NCBI RefSeq assembly: GCF_014199985.1
Contig: NZ_JACHOS010000002.1
Location: 310,001-374,000, forward strand
Reading direction: 5' to 3'
DNA: 64,000 bases
DNA from: Methylorubrum rhodesianum
GTDB taxonomy: Bacteria; Pseudomonadota; Alphaproteobacteria; Rhizobiales; Beijerinckiaceae
The notes beneath the pieces were generated by a model that saw only the letters and a list, made by a program, of their open reading frames with translations, was not told where the DNA came from and made no database searches. Of the stretch, positions 16,001 through 24,214 are shown piece by piece. Made by a program: the position numbers and the translations under genes. Position 1 is the stretch's first letter, and each line of letters begins with the position of its first letter.

Positions 16001-18030
16001 AGCTTGCGCCGCCAGTTCGGGTAGCCCTCGGTCGAGCCGGGCACGTTGGCCTGGGAGAGCTCGCCGACCACGTCCTCGTATTGAACGGCCGTCAGGATCG
16101 ACGGCGCGCGGGCGAGATAACGGGCGGCGGCCTCGAACGGTGCGTGCTCGGGCGGCTCGGAACTCGGCAGGAGCTGCTGGGCGGCCAGGGCCTCCGAGAG
16201 ACGCCACCGTTCGGCGACGCGCTCGGTGCGCTCGGCCTCCGCCCGGTCGGCGTCGTAGAGGCCCAGCGACTGCCGGGTGTCGGTGTCGACACCCCTCCAC
16301 CAGCCGACGAAAGTCGGTAGATCGTGGGTGGTGATCGCGGTGAGCGCATCCTTCGGATAGGCCTCGGGCGCCTTGAAGGCACCGCCGTGCTCCCGCTCGA
16401 AGGCGAGGATCCGATAACTCAGGATCCCGGACTGCATCAGCGCATCCGAGAAGCCTTCCGGCGCGGTGCCGAGATCCTCGGCGATGACGAGGCACTTGGC
16501 GCGGTGGCTCTCCAGACGCAGCACGGCCAGCATCGGCTCGAACGGCATCGCTACGTACGCGCCCTCGCGCGCAGAGCGGCCCAGCGGGATCAGGAACAGG
16601 CGGGCGAGCTGAAAGGCGTGATCGATGCGGATCGCGCCGGCGTGGCGCATATTCGCCTTCACCAGGGCGCGGAAAGCCTTGAGGCCATCCCGCTCCATCT
16701 CCAGCGGATCGAAGGCCGGTAGCCCCCAATCCTGCCCCTTGGGCGCGAGCAGGTCCGGTGGAGCGCCGATGGAAACACCGTTGGCAAAGCGCTCGGGGTG
16801 AGACCAGATCTCCGAACCGCCCCGGTCGGCGCCGACCGCGAGATCGCGGTAGAGCCCGAGCCGCATGCCGGCCTTGAGCGCCAACTCGGACGACGCCTTG
16901 AGCTGGCTGTCGGCGAGGTACTGCAAAAAGACGTGATAGCCGATGCGTTCGGCGTGGCTTCCCGAAAAGGCTCGCACGGCGTCGGTGCCGGCGCGGCGGT
17001 ACTCCTCCGGCCAATCGCCGAGCCAGTGCGCGCCCTGTCGTCGGAAGTGCTCGGAGAGCGCATCGAAGGTGGCGTGCGATTCGAGGTTCTCGCCGCCCTC
17101 CTCGCGGAAGGCCGCGAAGCCGGCATCGCTGCCGGCCCTGGCATCCGAATCCTCCCAATAGGCTTCGAGGATCGGCGACAGGACCTCCCACACGCCGGCA
17201 TGATCGACGAGGGAGGTGTCGCGCAGCGCCTCGATGCGGGCGCGGTGACTCTCGAGCAGTGCTGCGGCGCGGCTGCCGGCAAAGCCCGGCAGCGCCCCCG
17301 GTTCGATGTAGAGCGTTTCGAGGAAGAGCCGCGAGGATGGCGAGTAGGGCGAGATCTTGGCCCGGTCGGTCGGAAACAGGGCATGGGCCGGGCTAAGCCC
17401 GAGGAACGACGCACCGCGCAGCGCGGCGTCGCGGGCGGCGCGGCCTGCATCGGCGTAGGTGCCGATGCCGAGATTGTTCGGCGAGCGCAGGCCGTAGAGT
17501 TGGGCGGCGAGGCCCCAGTCGCGGGCGCCGTCCTCGGCATAGGCGCGCGGGCGCCAGCACTTCTGCGGGGCGGCGACGATCCAGGCCTGCGCCCGGCGGT
17601 CGCCGACGGTCACCGTCAGCTGGTGATAGCCCGGCGTCAGGGGCGGCAGGTCGAAGCCGGCGCCGTGCTCGGAGGGAGTGAGCGTGGCGCGTCCTTCTCG
17701 GGAGCGGTCGTGCTCATCCACCAGCCGCCATGCCACCGCACCCGAGGTGACGCCCATTCGAACCGGCACGCGCAGGCCGCGCCGTGCCTCGGCCGCCAGC
17801 AGCGGCGGAACGACGTTGGCACGCACCGCCTCGACGGCAGCAAGGCTGCGGCGCACCGCTTCGTCGTCACCGGCGGAAAAGCCCAGGGCTTCCAACATGC
17901 CGCGGCGAACATCGAGTGGCGTATCGACCCGTTGCCCGAAGGCGTCTGTGAAACCGTCGGCGATGCCGACGAGATCGGCGAGGCGTTCGAGGGCATTCAC
18001 GTCCGAGATACTCACGTCCGAAAGACTCAC
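13090..18030 (-). CDS. treY: 4-alpha-glucanotransferase / maltooligosyltrehalose synthase fusion
   Basis: A 1646-aa fusion. Residues 1 to ~690 are MalQ (amylomaltase, GH77), with nucleophile Asp in IRIDHAFQLARLF, acid/base Glu in VIAEDLGTAPEGF and Asp in ITTHDLPTFVGWW. Residues ~715-1646 are TreY, which turns the reducing end of a maltodextrin into a trehalose unit: TYRLQFHEGFTF, GLRIDHIDGLADPLGY, IVVEKILEPGEKL and TATHDTKRGEDAR. TreY's product is cut by TreZ, encoded just upstream with a 4-nt overlap. MalQ would rebuild longer chains from the shortened ones, so the fusion recycles TreY/TreZ leftovers. TreX/GlgX, the debranching enzyme often linked to this pathway, is absent from the window. 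Confidence 0.95.
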   Translation of the reverse strand: MSLSDVSISDVNALERLADLVGIADGFTDAFGQRVDTPLDVRRGMLEALGFSAGDDEAVRRSLAAVEAVRANVVPPLLAAEARRGLRVPVRMGVTSGAVAWRLVDEHDRSREGRATLTPSEHGAGFDLPPLTPGYHQLTVTVGDRRAQAWIVAAPQKCWRPRAYAEDGARDWGLAAQLYGLRSPNNLGIGTYADAGRAARDAALRGASFLGLSPAHALFPTDRAKISPYSPSSRLFLETLYIEPGALPGFAGSRAAALLESHRARIEALRDTSLVDHAGVWEVLSPILEAYWEDSDARAGSDAGFAAFREEGGENLESHATFDALSEHFRRQGAHWLGDWPEEYRRAGTDAVRAFSGSHAERIGYHVFLQYLADSQLKASSELALKAGMRLGLYRDLAVGADRGGSEIWSHPERFANGVSIGAPPDLLAPKGQDWGLPAFDPLEMERDGLKAFRALVKANMRHAGAIRIDHAFQLARLFLIPLGRSAREGAYVAMPFEPMLAVLRLESHRAKCLVIAEDLGTAPEGFSDALMQSGILSYRILAFEREHGGAFKAPEAYPKDALTAITTHDLPTFVGWWRGVDTDTRQSLGLYDADRAEAERTERVAERWRLSEALAAQQLLPSSEPPEHAPFEAAARYLARAPSILTAVQYEDVVGELSQANVPGSTEGYPNWRRKLDRNLEAIAAPGGPLAKLAAALSAEERGPRSGAARLASAPPRATYRLQFHEGFTFADAERIVPYLAKLGISHVYASPLQRARPGSTHGYDIVDHSQINPEIGGEEGFRSFTDALHAHGLKLLLDIVPNHMGVGGADNPWWLSVLEWGGLSPAANAFDIDWERLGANGKLVIPFLGERYGEALEKGTLDLKFDEAAGAFSVWHYEHQFPICPLQYPTILNRALAALGEIGDDMSAEVLAITERLRAMGEETNPERRRAMPEAAEELKRQLAGAVRASPQIAASIYRALHLLNGNRDYPDSFGPLHRLLEQQSYRLAHWRIASSDINYRRFFDVNSLAGLRVELSDVFAKSHDLLFRLIGEGRIDGLRIDHIDGLADPLGYARALQAAVGPGFYIVVEKILEPGEKLRDWPVAGTTGYDVLNQLDGILVDRALKPRIEKFYRWATDMDEPYGFQFRAAKAEILEISFASELEVMTGDLKQIADSDRRTRDFSTNAIRRALIEIVARFPVYRSYLPGDLDETEIEAEDVRLIEGAVRKAKRWSALPDRSVHDFAADALLGRIDVGGAGHPDQQVVLRFRRRFQQLTGPVMAKSLEDTLFYRFVELLALNEVGGDPGEYGLDAEHFHALQAARARDWPNAMITTATHDTKRGEDARSRQLALSELPEEWARAWDTWRRASEPHIKQVEGEPAPDANDQWMFLQAILGAWPLELLERDDTGAIEEFRKRLDAYAEKALRESKRRSSWVNVDEGYEGAVHALFAALIAPGSDCLERLRPLVRRLAFLGMLAGLGRTVLKCTLPGIPDTYQGTEFWDFSFVDPDNRRPVDYAERSRALEAGGTPADLIGAWSDGRVKQATLARLLADRAARPAFYADADYRPLAAQGQRAEHVIAFTRSAATSGADDLLVALPRLVARLTPESGWSGEAFAGTVLPVPDGSRWVDVIGGGEVTAEGDRLDLGRLFARLPYVVLRRAA

Positions 18031-19832
18031 TTGGCGCCCCCGATCAGGAACACACCGGTCCAGGACGGAAGCTGCATGGGCTGCCGCGATGCCCCGTTGG
18101 ACCAGATCACCTGACCTCCGTCGGCATCCGCCGCGACATCGTCGTCCCCGACATTGGCAACGAAGCGCAGCCAGCCGTTCTCGTAACGCCAGGTGCAGTC
18201 CACTACGCCCGGCGCCGGGATCTCAGCCTTGGCACCGAGGAAGCGACTCTTGGTGAGCGGCACCACGCTCTGTCGGCGGATCTGGAGAAGGTTTCGGGTG
18301 TCGGCCCAGACGGCGCGGTGCGGCTCGGCCTCGGACTCATCCCAATCGATCTTCGAATCCTCGAAGGTCTTGGCCTCGGTCGGATCGGGGATGACGGAGG
18401 TGTCGTCGGCGAACGCCGCGAAGCTCTTGAACTCGCGACGACGCCCCTCGCGAACGGCCTTGTTCAGCTCCTCGTCCGGCGCGAAATCGACGAAGAAGAG
18501 GAACGGCGCCGAGGCCGACCATTCCTCACCCATCCAGAGCATGGGGATCTGCGGCGCCAGGAGCAGACCGGCGCGGGCGAGCGCGAGCTTCTTCGGATCA
18601 GACAGATGGTTGAGCCGCTCCCCGAGCGCGCGGTTGCCGACCTGATCGTGGTTCTGGAGGAAGGTGACGAAGGCGGAAGGCGGCAGGTGTCCCGAGGGCT
18701 CGCCGCGGGGATGGTTGTCGAGAGTCGGGAACGGCTCGCCCTGATAGGCGAAGCCCTCGGCGAGGCAGCGGGCGAGATGCTCGACGGGCCGGTCGGCGAA
18801 ACTCGCGTAGTAGCCGGCATCCTCACCGGTCAGCAGCACATGCCAGCAATGGTGAAGGTCATCCGCCCATTGTGCGCTGTGAAGCACCGGCAGTCCCCCG
18901 TCGTCCCGCTCCAGCCATCGGGCCTGATTGGCCTCGTTCTCCAGGATCAGGTGGACATGCCGATCCGGGAACGTCCTGCGGATCGTCTCGCCGAGTTCGG
19001 CCAAGAAATGCTTTTCGGAGTCGTCGAGGATCGCATGCACCGCGTCGAAGCGGATACCGTCGAAATGGTATTCCTTGAGCCAGTAGAGTGCATTCTCGAT
19101 GAAGTAGTCACGCACGACCGGACCTGATTCCGTCCCGTCGAAATTGATGCCGGCACCCCAGGGAGTCTGATGACGCTCGGTGAAGAACGTCTTGGCGTAG
19201 GAATGGAGGTAATTCCCGGCTGGTCCGAAGTGATTGTAGACGCAATCGATCAGGACCATCAGGCCCTTGGCGTGGGCGGTATCGATCAGGCGCTTCAGAT
19301 CTTCCGGACGGCCGTAGGCTGAATCCGGGGCATAGGGCAGAACGCCGTCGTAACCCCAGTTGCGCGTTCCCTTGAAATCCGCGAGCGGCAGCAACTCGAT
19401 TGCCGTCACGCCGAGATCGACCAGATCGTCGAGCCGCTTCTCCAAGCCGGCATAGGTGCCTTCGGGCGTCGCGGTACCGACATGCACTTCGTAGACGACC
19501 GCCTCTTCCCACGGGCGTCCGGTCCATTCGCCGTCCGACCACGCATAGGCGTTCGGATCGATCACCTCGGACGGAGCGGACACGTCCTCGGGCTGGAACC
19601 GCGAGGCCGGGTCGGGCACCACGAGATCGCCGTCGATGCGGAAACCGTAGCGCGCACCGGCCTTGACGCCGGGGAGCGTGGTCCGGCGCCATCCCTCGCC
19701 GACATCGGGAATCGGATGGTCGGCCCCATCCACGACGAGGGTCACGTCCTTGGCAGTCGGCGCCCACAGGGCGAACCGCACACCATCCTCGGCCAACTCG
19801 CTGCCGAACCGCATCGCATGGGCGCGCCGCAT
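18027..19832 (-). CDS. treZ: maltooligosyltrehalose trehalohydrolase
   Basis: GH13 enzyme of 601 aa that releases trehalose from maltooligosyl-trehalose made by TreY. The N-terminal CBM48-like domain (FALWAPTAKDVTLVVDG) is followed by the barrel: VYEVHVGTATPEGTY, VYNHFGPAGNYL, nucleophile Asp in DGIRFDAVHAI, acid/base Glu in LILENEANQA and FLQNHDQVGNRALGERL. It is the first gene of the minus-strand block, and its stop overlaps the malQ-treY start by 4 nt, so the two are translationally coupled. The ATG at 19832 has a GCGGAG about 11 nt upstream; an ATG at 19814 would also give a usual N-terminus. Confidence 0.95.
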   Translation of the reverse strand: MRRAHAMRFGSELAEDGVRFALWAPTAKDVTLVVDGADHPIPDVGEGWRRTTLPGVKAGARYGFRIDGDLVVPDPASRFQPEDVSAPSEVIDPNAYAWSDGEWTGRPWEEAVVYEVHVGTATPEGTYAGLEKRLDDLVDLGVTAIELLPLADFKGTRNWGYDGVLPYAPDSAYGRPEDLKRLIDTAHAKGLMVLIDCVYNHFGPAGNYLHSYAKTFFTERHQTPWGAGINFDGTESGPVVRDYFIENALYWLKEYHFDGIRFDAVHAILDDSEKHFLAELGETIRRTFPDRHVHLILENEANQARWLERDDGGLPVLHSAQWADDLHHCWHVLLTGEDAGYYASFADRPVEHLARCLAEGFAYQGEPFPTLDNHPRGEPSGHLPPSAFVTFLQNHDQVGNRALGERLNHLSDPKKLALARAGLLLAPQIPMLWMGEEWSASAPFLFFVDFAPDEELNKAVREGRRREFKSFAAFADDTSVIPDPTEAKTFEDSKIDWDESEAEPHRAVWADTRNLLQIRRQSVVPLTKSRFLGAKAEIPAPGVVDCTWRYENGWLRFVANVGDDDVAADADGGQVIWSNGASRQPMQLPSWTGVFLIGGAK

Positions 19833-20017
19833 CAGGCCACCGGTCTCCGCTGGAGTAAGAATCGATCGTCGCTCAGGCTGGGCGGCCGCTTCTGTGTCTC
19901 ACAAGGCGCGCGGCGTCCGCTTGTTCCCAGCAGCGCCAGTTATGGCGCCGGCGGGTTGCGACAACCGCCCGGGGTGACGGAATCGCTGCACTGCACGCGA
20001 AAGGCTCCGGACATGCA
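19833..20017. other. upstream region of the glycogen/trehalose block
   Basis: About 185 nt between the treZ start and the terminator of the DUF2852 gene. It should hold the promoter for the minus-strand block. I see no convincing -35/-10 pair or operator, and no coding frame. Confidence 0.4.
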
Positions 20018-20051
20018 AAGGGCTCCCCGCCGAACTCGGCGGGAAGCCCTT
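20018..20051 (-). terminator. intrinsic terminator of the DUF2852 gene
   Basis: A long GC-rich inverted repeat: AAGGGCT and CGCCGA on one arm, TCGGCGGG and AAGCCCTT on the other, with a 2-nt centre. On the minus strand it ends in CCCTTT. It is 30 nt past the DUF2852 stop and separates it from treZ. Confidence 0.75.
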
Positions 20052-20080
20052 CTCAGTCGCGTGTCAGTCTGAGGCCGAGA

Positions 20081-20560
20081 TCAGGCGTTGATGGTCGGAC
20101 CGCCGCCTTCCGAGCGACGTTTGGCCATGAAGGCATCGAACTGATCGCGGTCCTTGGCCCGCTTCAGCTCCTCGACGAACGCGGCGAAGGCCTGGCTCTC
20201 TTCCTGCAGCGCGCGACGACGCGCCTCCAGGCGCTCCAGCTCGGCCCGGCGATATTCTTCGAAGGCCCAGTTGCCGGAAGTCGCGCCGGTGCCGGAATAG
20301 CCCTTGGCCGCCTCGAAGGCGCGGGCGAAGCGCGACCGGCCATCGCCGCCCACGAAGCTGAAGCTGCCGCTATTGGCGAACTCCTTCATCTGGCTGAGCG
20401 CGGGGTAACCCGCGATCTTCCAGGCAACGTAAGCGACGGCAATCGGCCACCAGTAGACGAAAGCGACGACGATCGCGCCGATTTCCAAGGAACGCTTGGG
20501 AAAAGGGCCGCTCCGGCGAGACGCGCCGCAGGACCAGGGAGTGGTGGAGGACGTGTTCAC
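20081..20560 (-). CDS. DUF2852 family membrane-anchored protein
   Basis: A 159-aa protein of the DUF2852 family, common in alphaproteobacteria and of unknown function. One membrane segment lies near residues 26-48 (IGAIVVAFVYWWPIAVAYVA). It is followed by a Gly/Ser loop (SGSFSFVGGDGRSRFARAFE), the family motif SGNWAFEEYRRAELERLEARR, and a charged amphipathic helix ending in EELKRAKDRDQFDAFM. The C-terminal part probably lies in the cytoplasm as a coiled helix. A 23-nt palindrome lies only 17 nt upstream of the start, so expression is probably controlled by a repressor. The tetR gene directly upstream on the same strand is the obvious candidate. A strong terminator follows. Confidence 0.85.
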   Translation of the reverse strand: MNTSSTTPWSCGASRRSGPFPKRSLEIGAIVVAFVYWWPIAVAYVAWKIAGYPALSQMKEFANSGSFSFVGGDGRSRFARAFEAAKGYSGTGATSGNWAFEEYRRAELERLEARRRALQEESQAFAAFVEELKRAKDRDQFDAFMAKRRSEGGGPTINA

Positions 20561-20576
20561 GGCTCGGGGCTCCAGG

Positions 20577-20599
20577 TGTGAATGTGAACAACATTCACA
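20577..20599. promoter_or_regulatory. TetR-type operator palindrome
   Basis: A perfect inverted repeat with 9-nt arms, TGTGAATGT and ACATTCACA, separated by GAACA. It sits between the tetR stop and the DUF2852 start, 17 nt before the latter, where a bound repressor would cover the core promoter. Size and symmetry fit TetR-family operators. Which protein binds it is inferred. Confidence 0.6.
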
Positions 20600-20632
20600 T
20601 GCGGAGCCGCCTGGGCCGTTTCAAGTCCCCGC

Positions 20633-21259
20633 TCAGGGCATTTCGCGCGACCGTCCGCCGGCGCCATGAACCAGCGCCAATACGCCCGCGCGCAGCAACT
20701 CGTACTTGTCCGGACCGGGCTTCGGCAGTTGACCGGCCGCTGCCAACGTCGCGATACCGTGGGAGAGCGCCCAGACTTCGAGAGCGAGGAAGCGCGGGTC
20801 GACGCCGTCGAAGCCGTCGGGAAAAGTCGAGCGGAGCGCTTCGACGAGGAGGTCGAACGGGTTCGGCCGGACGGAGGCTGGGGCGGGAACGGCCTGACCG
20901 CGTACCTCGAAGATCGCCGCGTAGTAGCCGGGCTCCTCCTCGGCGAAGGTGAGATAGGCTTCGCCCATGCGGGTGAAACGCTCCAGCGGTGTGCCGCGGC
21001 TCGTCAGCGCCCGGGCGAGCCGGTCGGCAAGATCGGCGAAGCCACGCCCCGCCACCTCCTCCAACAACGCCTCCCGGCCGCGGAAATGCCGGTAGAGCGC
21101 TGCGGGCGTGACGCCGACCAGTCGAGCCGCGTCGACCAGCGTGAAGCCGCCGATGCCGCGCTCGGCGATGAAACGCCGCGCCGCTTCGATCAGAGCTTCC
21201 TTGAGGTTGCCGTGATGGTAGCTGCGCCGGTCTCCCGGTCCCTCGCGCCAGGGTCGCAC
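20633..21259 (-). CDS. TetR/AcrR family transcriptional regulator
   Basis: A 208-aa DNA-binding repressor. The N-terminal TetR_N domain begins after SYHHGNLKEALIEAARRFIAE. Its helix-turn-helix is FTLVDAARLVGVTPAALYRHF, with GREALLEEVAGRGF following. The C-terminal half (FTRMGEAYLTFAEEEPGYYAAIF and VWALSHGIATLA) resembles the WHG/TetR_C_33 ligand-binding domain. The ligand is unknown. It lies directly upstream of the DUF2852 gene on the same strand, with the palindrome in the 72-nt gap. No copy of that palindrome is seen before tetR itself, so autoregulation is not indicated. Confidence 0.88.
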   Translation of the reverse strand: MRPWREGPGDRRSYHHGNLKEALIEAARRFIAERGIGGFTLVDAARLVGVTPAALYRHFRGREALLEEVAGRGFADLADRLARALTSRGTPLERFTRMGEAYLTFAEEEPGYYAAIFEVRGQAVPAPASVRPNPFDLLVEALRSTFPDGFDGVDPRFLALEVWALSHGIATLAAAGQLPKPGPDKYELLRAGVLALVHGAGGRSREMP

Positions 21260-21432
21260 CCGTCACTCCTTCGCGCTGCCAGATCGCGTATCGCTAACCA
21301 CTGAGACCCGTCAGCGGTCACGCCCGACGACCGCCGGCCGTTCCGCTCGATCTTACCTCGGCCTTTTCCATCGAGTCGGTCTACGAGTCGACCGTCTTTT
21401 CCGCCGACGAGGCTTGACCGTGCCGCAAAGAT

Positions 21433-21456
21433 GAAACGTTATATAGTAACATTTTC
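21433..21456 (+). promoter_or_regulatory. Zur box upstream of the COG0523 GTPase
   Basis: The stretch has a GTTA...TAAC core (21438-21450, 5-nt spacer), flanked by GAAA on the left and TTTTC on the right. This is close to the proteobacterial Zur operator (GAAATGTTATA-N-TATAACATTTC). It ends 19 nt before the start at 21476, so bound Zur would block transcription when zinc is sufficient. It also shows that the frame open from 21431 is not translated that far upstream. Confidence 0.7.
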
Positions 21457-21475
21457 TCCATCGCTGCGGATGTCT

Positions 21476-22696
21476 ATGTCGTCTCCCGATCCTCGCCTCC
21501 CTGTCACCGTGCTGTCCGGCTTCCTTGGTGCCGGCAAAACCACGCTGCTCAACCACGTCCTCAACAACCGCGAGGGCCGGCGCGTCGCGGTGATCGTCAA
21601 CGACATGAGCGAGGTGAACATCGACGCCGACCTCGTCCGTGACGGCGGCGCGGACCTGTCCCGCACCGATGAGCGGCTGGTCGAGATGACCAACGGCTGC
21701 ATCTGCTGCACCCTTCGCGACGACCTGTTGGCCGAGATCCGGCGCCTCGCCGCCGAGCGTCGCTTCGACTACCTGCTGATCGAGGGAACCGGCATTGCCG
21801 AGCCGCTGCCCGTCGCGAGCACCTTCTCGTTCCGCGACCAGGAAGGCGCAGCGCTCGCCGACGTCGCTCGGCTCGACACGATGGTGACCGTGGTCGACGC
21901 GGTGAACCTGCTACGGGATTACGGGTCGAACGATTTCCTGCGTCAGCGCGGGCAGATGGCGGGGGCCGACGACACCCGCACCCTGGTCGACCTCCTGGTG
22001 GAGCAGATCGAGTTTGCCGACGTGGTGGTGATCAACAAGGCCAACGATGTCCCATCGGAGACGCTCGACCTCGTCCGATCGGTGGTGCGGGGGCTGAACG
22101 CGGATGCGCGCCTGATCGAAGCCTCGCATGGGCGGGTGCCGCCGCAGGCGATCCTCGATACCCGCCTGTTCAACGAGGAGAAGGCGCAGGAGCACCCGCT
22201 CTGGTTCAAGGAACTCTACGGCGCGCACGAGCACGTGCCGGAGACGGAGGAGTACAGGATCGAGTCCTTCGTCTACCGGGCGCGCCGACCGTTCGACCCG
22301 AACCAGTTTCAGGCCTTCGCCCATACGACGTGGCCGGGCCTGATCCGGGCAAAAGGACATTTCTGGCTCGCGACCCGTCCCGAATGGGTCGGCGAGTTCT
22401 CGCTGGCCGGTGCCGTCGCGCATATCAGCGCGATGGGTTTCTGGTGGGCGGCCGTGCCGCGCCAGCGCTGGCCCGAAGAGGCCGTTTTCCACGAGCGCCT
22501 TCACACGGTGTGGAGCGAGGTATGGGGCGACCGGCGCCAGGAACTCGTCTTCATCGGCCGCGGCATGGACCGCGAGGCGATCACCGCCGCGCTCGATGCC
22601 TGCCTCGTCGGCTCTGCCGAGATCCGGCGTTTCGATCCGGACGCCTATCGCGACCTGCCCGATCCCTTCCCCGTCTGGCAGCGGGCGGTCGCGTGA
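21476..22696 (+). CDS. COG0523 (CobW/ZigA-type) zinc metallochaperone GTPase
   Basis: A 406-aa G3E P-loop GTPase. Walker A is [17 protein letters not shown], the metal-binding CXCC motif is [11 protein letters not shown], Walker B/switch is [14 protein letters not shown], and the base-recognition motif is VINKAND. The C-terminal CobW_C domain spans roughly residues 255-400 ([26 protein letters not shown]). Members under Zur control deliver zinc to client enzymes when zinc is scarce. The upstream Zur box places this one in that class rather than with cobalamin synthesis, and no cob genes are near. The ATG at 21476 is preferred, with 21470 possible. A small conserved gene follows after 4 nt. 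Confidence 0.9.
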   Translation: MSSPDPRLPVTVLSGFLGAGKTTLLNHVLNNREGRRVAVIVNDMSEVNIDADLVRDGGADLSRTDERLVEMTNGCICCTLRDDLLAEIRRLAAERRFDYLLIEGTGIAEPLPVASTFSFRDQEGAALADVARLDTMVTVVDAVNLLRDYGSNDFLRQRGQMAGADDTRTLVDLLVEQIEFADVVVINKANDVPSETLDLVRSVVRGLNADARLIEASHGRVPPQAILDTRLFNEEKAQEHPLWFKELYGAHEHVPETEEYRIESFVYRARRPFDPNQFQAFAHTTWPGLIRAKGHFWLATRPEWVGEFSLAGAVAHISAMGFWWAAVPRQRWPEEAVFHERLHTVWSEVWGDRRQELVFIGRGMDREAITAALDACLVGSAEIRRFDPDAYRDLPDPFPVWQRAVA

Positions 22697-22700
22697 CGTC

Positions 22701-22994
22701 ATGGCCTTCATCAGCCTGAAGGATTGGCGCGCCCGATCGGTCGCACTGGCGCAGGCGGCCGCACGGGCGAAAGCCGAGTTGCGTCCGGCTTTGGCTCTGA
22801 CGGAAGCGGATGCGCTCTCCGTCAACGAGATCGCCTGCGCCGATCCCGGCTGTCCCGACACGGAAACGATTGTGCTGGTGATGCGGGTCGGCGAGCCGAC
22901 GAGGGCCCTTCGCTTCCGCGGCCCGCTCGACGATCTCGACGCAGTCGCCGCCCAAGCGTTGGCGGAGGAGGAGGCTTGTCTGCGCGCGGTTTAG
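22701..22994 (+). CDS. small conserved protein linked to the COG0523 GTPase
   Basis: A 97-aa protein starting 4 nt after the COG0523 stop, so the two form an operon and presumably share Zur control. The only striking motif is IACADPGCPDTETIVLVM, with two Cys and two Asp close together, which could hold a metal. The N-terminal third is a basic helix (LKDWRARSVALAQAAARAKAELR) and the C-terminus an acidic one. I do not know a named family for it. From position it may be a partner or client of the metallochaperone, which is inference only. Confidence 0.7.
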   Translation: MAFISLKDWRARSVALAQAAARAKAELRPALALTEADALSVNEIACADPGCPDTETIVLVMRVGEPTRALRFRGPLDDLDAVAAQALAEEEACLRAV

Positions 22995-23075
22995 AGCCGG
23001 CTTTCATCATTCCGTCTTGGTCGGCATGGGAGTAGGCCGGAGGCCAACCCTTTCTGCTCCGGCCCGAGTGCGGAC

Positions 23076-23624
23076 ATGAGTATCAAACTGCGACCGCTGG
23101 AACGCGAAGACCTTCTCTTCGTGCATCAGCTCAACAACAACGACAGCATCATGCGCTACTGGTTCGAGGAGGCTTACGAATCCTTCGCCGAACTGGCGCA
23201 GCTCTACGAGCGCAACATCCACAATCAGACCGAACGACGCTTCATCATCGCCACGGAGCGCGGTGAGCCGGCGGGCATGGTGGAGCTGGTTGAGATCAAC
23301 CACCTGCACCGACGCTGCGAGTTCCAGATCGCGATCCACCCTGACCATCAGGGTAAGGGCTACGCCAAGCGTGCCACGCGCATCGCTATCGACTACGCCT
23401 TCAAGGTGCTGAACATCCACAAGCTCTATTTGCATGTGGACAAGGACAACAAGCGCGCAGCCGGCATCTACGAGAGCTGCGGCTTCCGTCCCGAGGGCAT
23501 CCTGAGGGACGAGTTCTTCGTCAACGGTCGCTACCGCGACGCGGTGCGCATGTGTCTGTTCCAGCCCCACTACCTGGCCGAGCGCGGTGCGGGCGACGTG
23601 GCCGAGCCGGTTCTCAAGACCTGA
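23076..23624 (+). CDS. speG: spermidine N1-acetyltransferase
   Basis: A GNAT-fold acetyltransferase of 182 aa that acetylates spermidine or spermine with acetyl-CoA, helping to keep polyamines below toxic levels. It follows SpeG closely: start [35 protein letters not shown], the acetyl-CoA loop [22 protein letters not shown], and the C-terminal [32 protein letters not shown]. The length matches E. coli SpeG (186 aa). It is monocistronic here, 81 nt after the previous gene and convergent with the secreted protein that follows. Other polyamine genes are not nearby. Confidence 0.93.
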   Translation: MSIKLRPLEREDLLFVHQLNNNDSIMRYWFEEAYESFAELAQLYERNIHNQTERRFIIATERGEPAGMVELVEINHLHRRCEFQIAIHPDHQGKGYAKRATRIAIDYAFKVLNIHKLYLHVDKDNKRAAGIYESCGFRPEGILRDEFFVNGRYRDAVRMCLFQPHYLAERGAGDVAEPVLKT

Positions 23625-23635
23625 CGACCTCAAAC

Positions 23636-23658
23636 GAAAACGGGCCCCGACGGGCCCG
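23636..23658 (-). terminator. intrinsic terminator of the secreted-protein gene
   Basis: Stem CGGGCCC at 23641-23647 pairs with GGGCCCG at 23652-23658 around a 4-nt loop. On the minus strand the T-run TTTTCGTTT follows. It sits 29 nt past the stop of the minus-strand gene and could also serve speG from the other side. Confidence 0.85.
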
Positions 23659-23687
23659 CTTCCATCGCCTGAGCTGGCGAGATGATC

Positions 23688-24101
23688 TTACCGGTACGGG
23701 TTGCCGTAGCGCGCGACGTAGGAGGTCGGGTCGATCGCATCGACGGCCGAGAAGTCCACGTTGCGGATCGCCGTCGAGCGCGCGCCGATGAACGGTCCGT
23801 TGGTGATTGGATCGGGCAGCACACCGCGACCGTAGCGGTCGGTGGGGCCGTAGGGCGGCAGCAGCGCGTTCGACGCGGCGATGAAGGCCGGGTTGGTGGC
23901 CGGGTTCGAAACGGAGCCGTTGCCGGGCTCGACCACGTTGCCGGCATCGAGCCAGGAACGCGGACGGATGCGGATCGGCAGCGGCTGGCTCACGCGCACG
24001 TAGCCGGGATTGCCGTAGGGGCCCTGCGCCTCCGCACTCGTTCCGAAGCCGATCGCGGTGAGGGTCATGGCGCCCAGCAGGGCGAGCTTGGAAAAGCGCA
24101 T
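23688..24101 (-). CDS. small secreted protein of unknown function
   Basis: A 137-aa exported protein. The signal peptide is clear: MRFSKLALLGAMTLTAIGFG with a likely cleavage at AEA-QG. The mature ~112 residues are rich in Pro, Asn, Gly and Tyr, with repeated short turns (GPYGNPGY, PPYGPTDRYG, ARYGNPYR) and no Cys. This suggests an extended periplasmic or surface polypeptide. I recognise no domain. It has its own strong terminator and about 110 nt of leader before the next gene upstream, so it is probably transcribed alone. Codon use matches the neighbourhood. Confidence 0.75.
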   Translation of the reverse strand: MRFSKLALLGAMTLTAIGFGTSAEAQGPYGNPGYVRVSQPLPIRIRPRSWLDAGNVVEPGNGSVSNPATNPAFIAASNALLPPYGPTDRYGRGVLPDPITNGPFIGARSTAIRNVDFSAVDAIDPTSYVARYGNPYR

Positions 24102-24214
24102 GGCGTACCTTGTCGTGTGAGAGGCGACTGTACGGGCCGTTCGTTAAGAATCCCGCTTGTTGCAGAGTAGACGTTCTGGCGTGGCCGTTGTTCCCGAAAT
24201 ATGGCCGCGCTTCA

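Noticed and set aside
21431-21475. COG0523 start at 21431
   Set aside because: The first codons would lie inside the Zur operator and encode a non-conserved sequence; 21476 or 21470 fits the family start.
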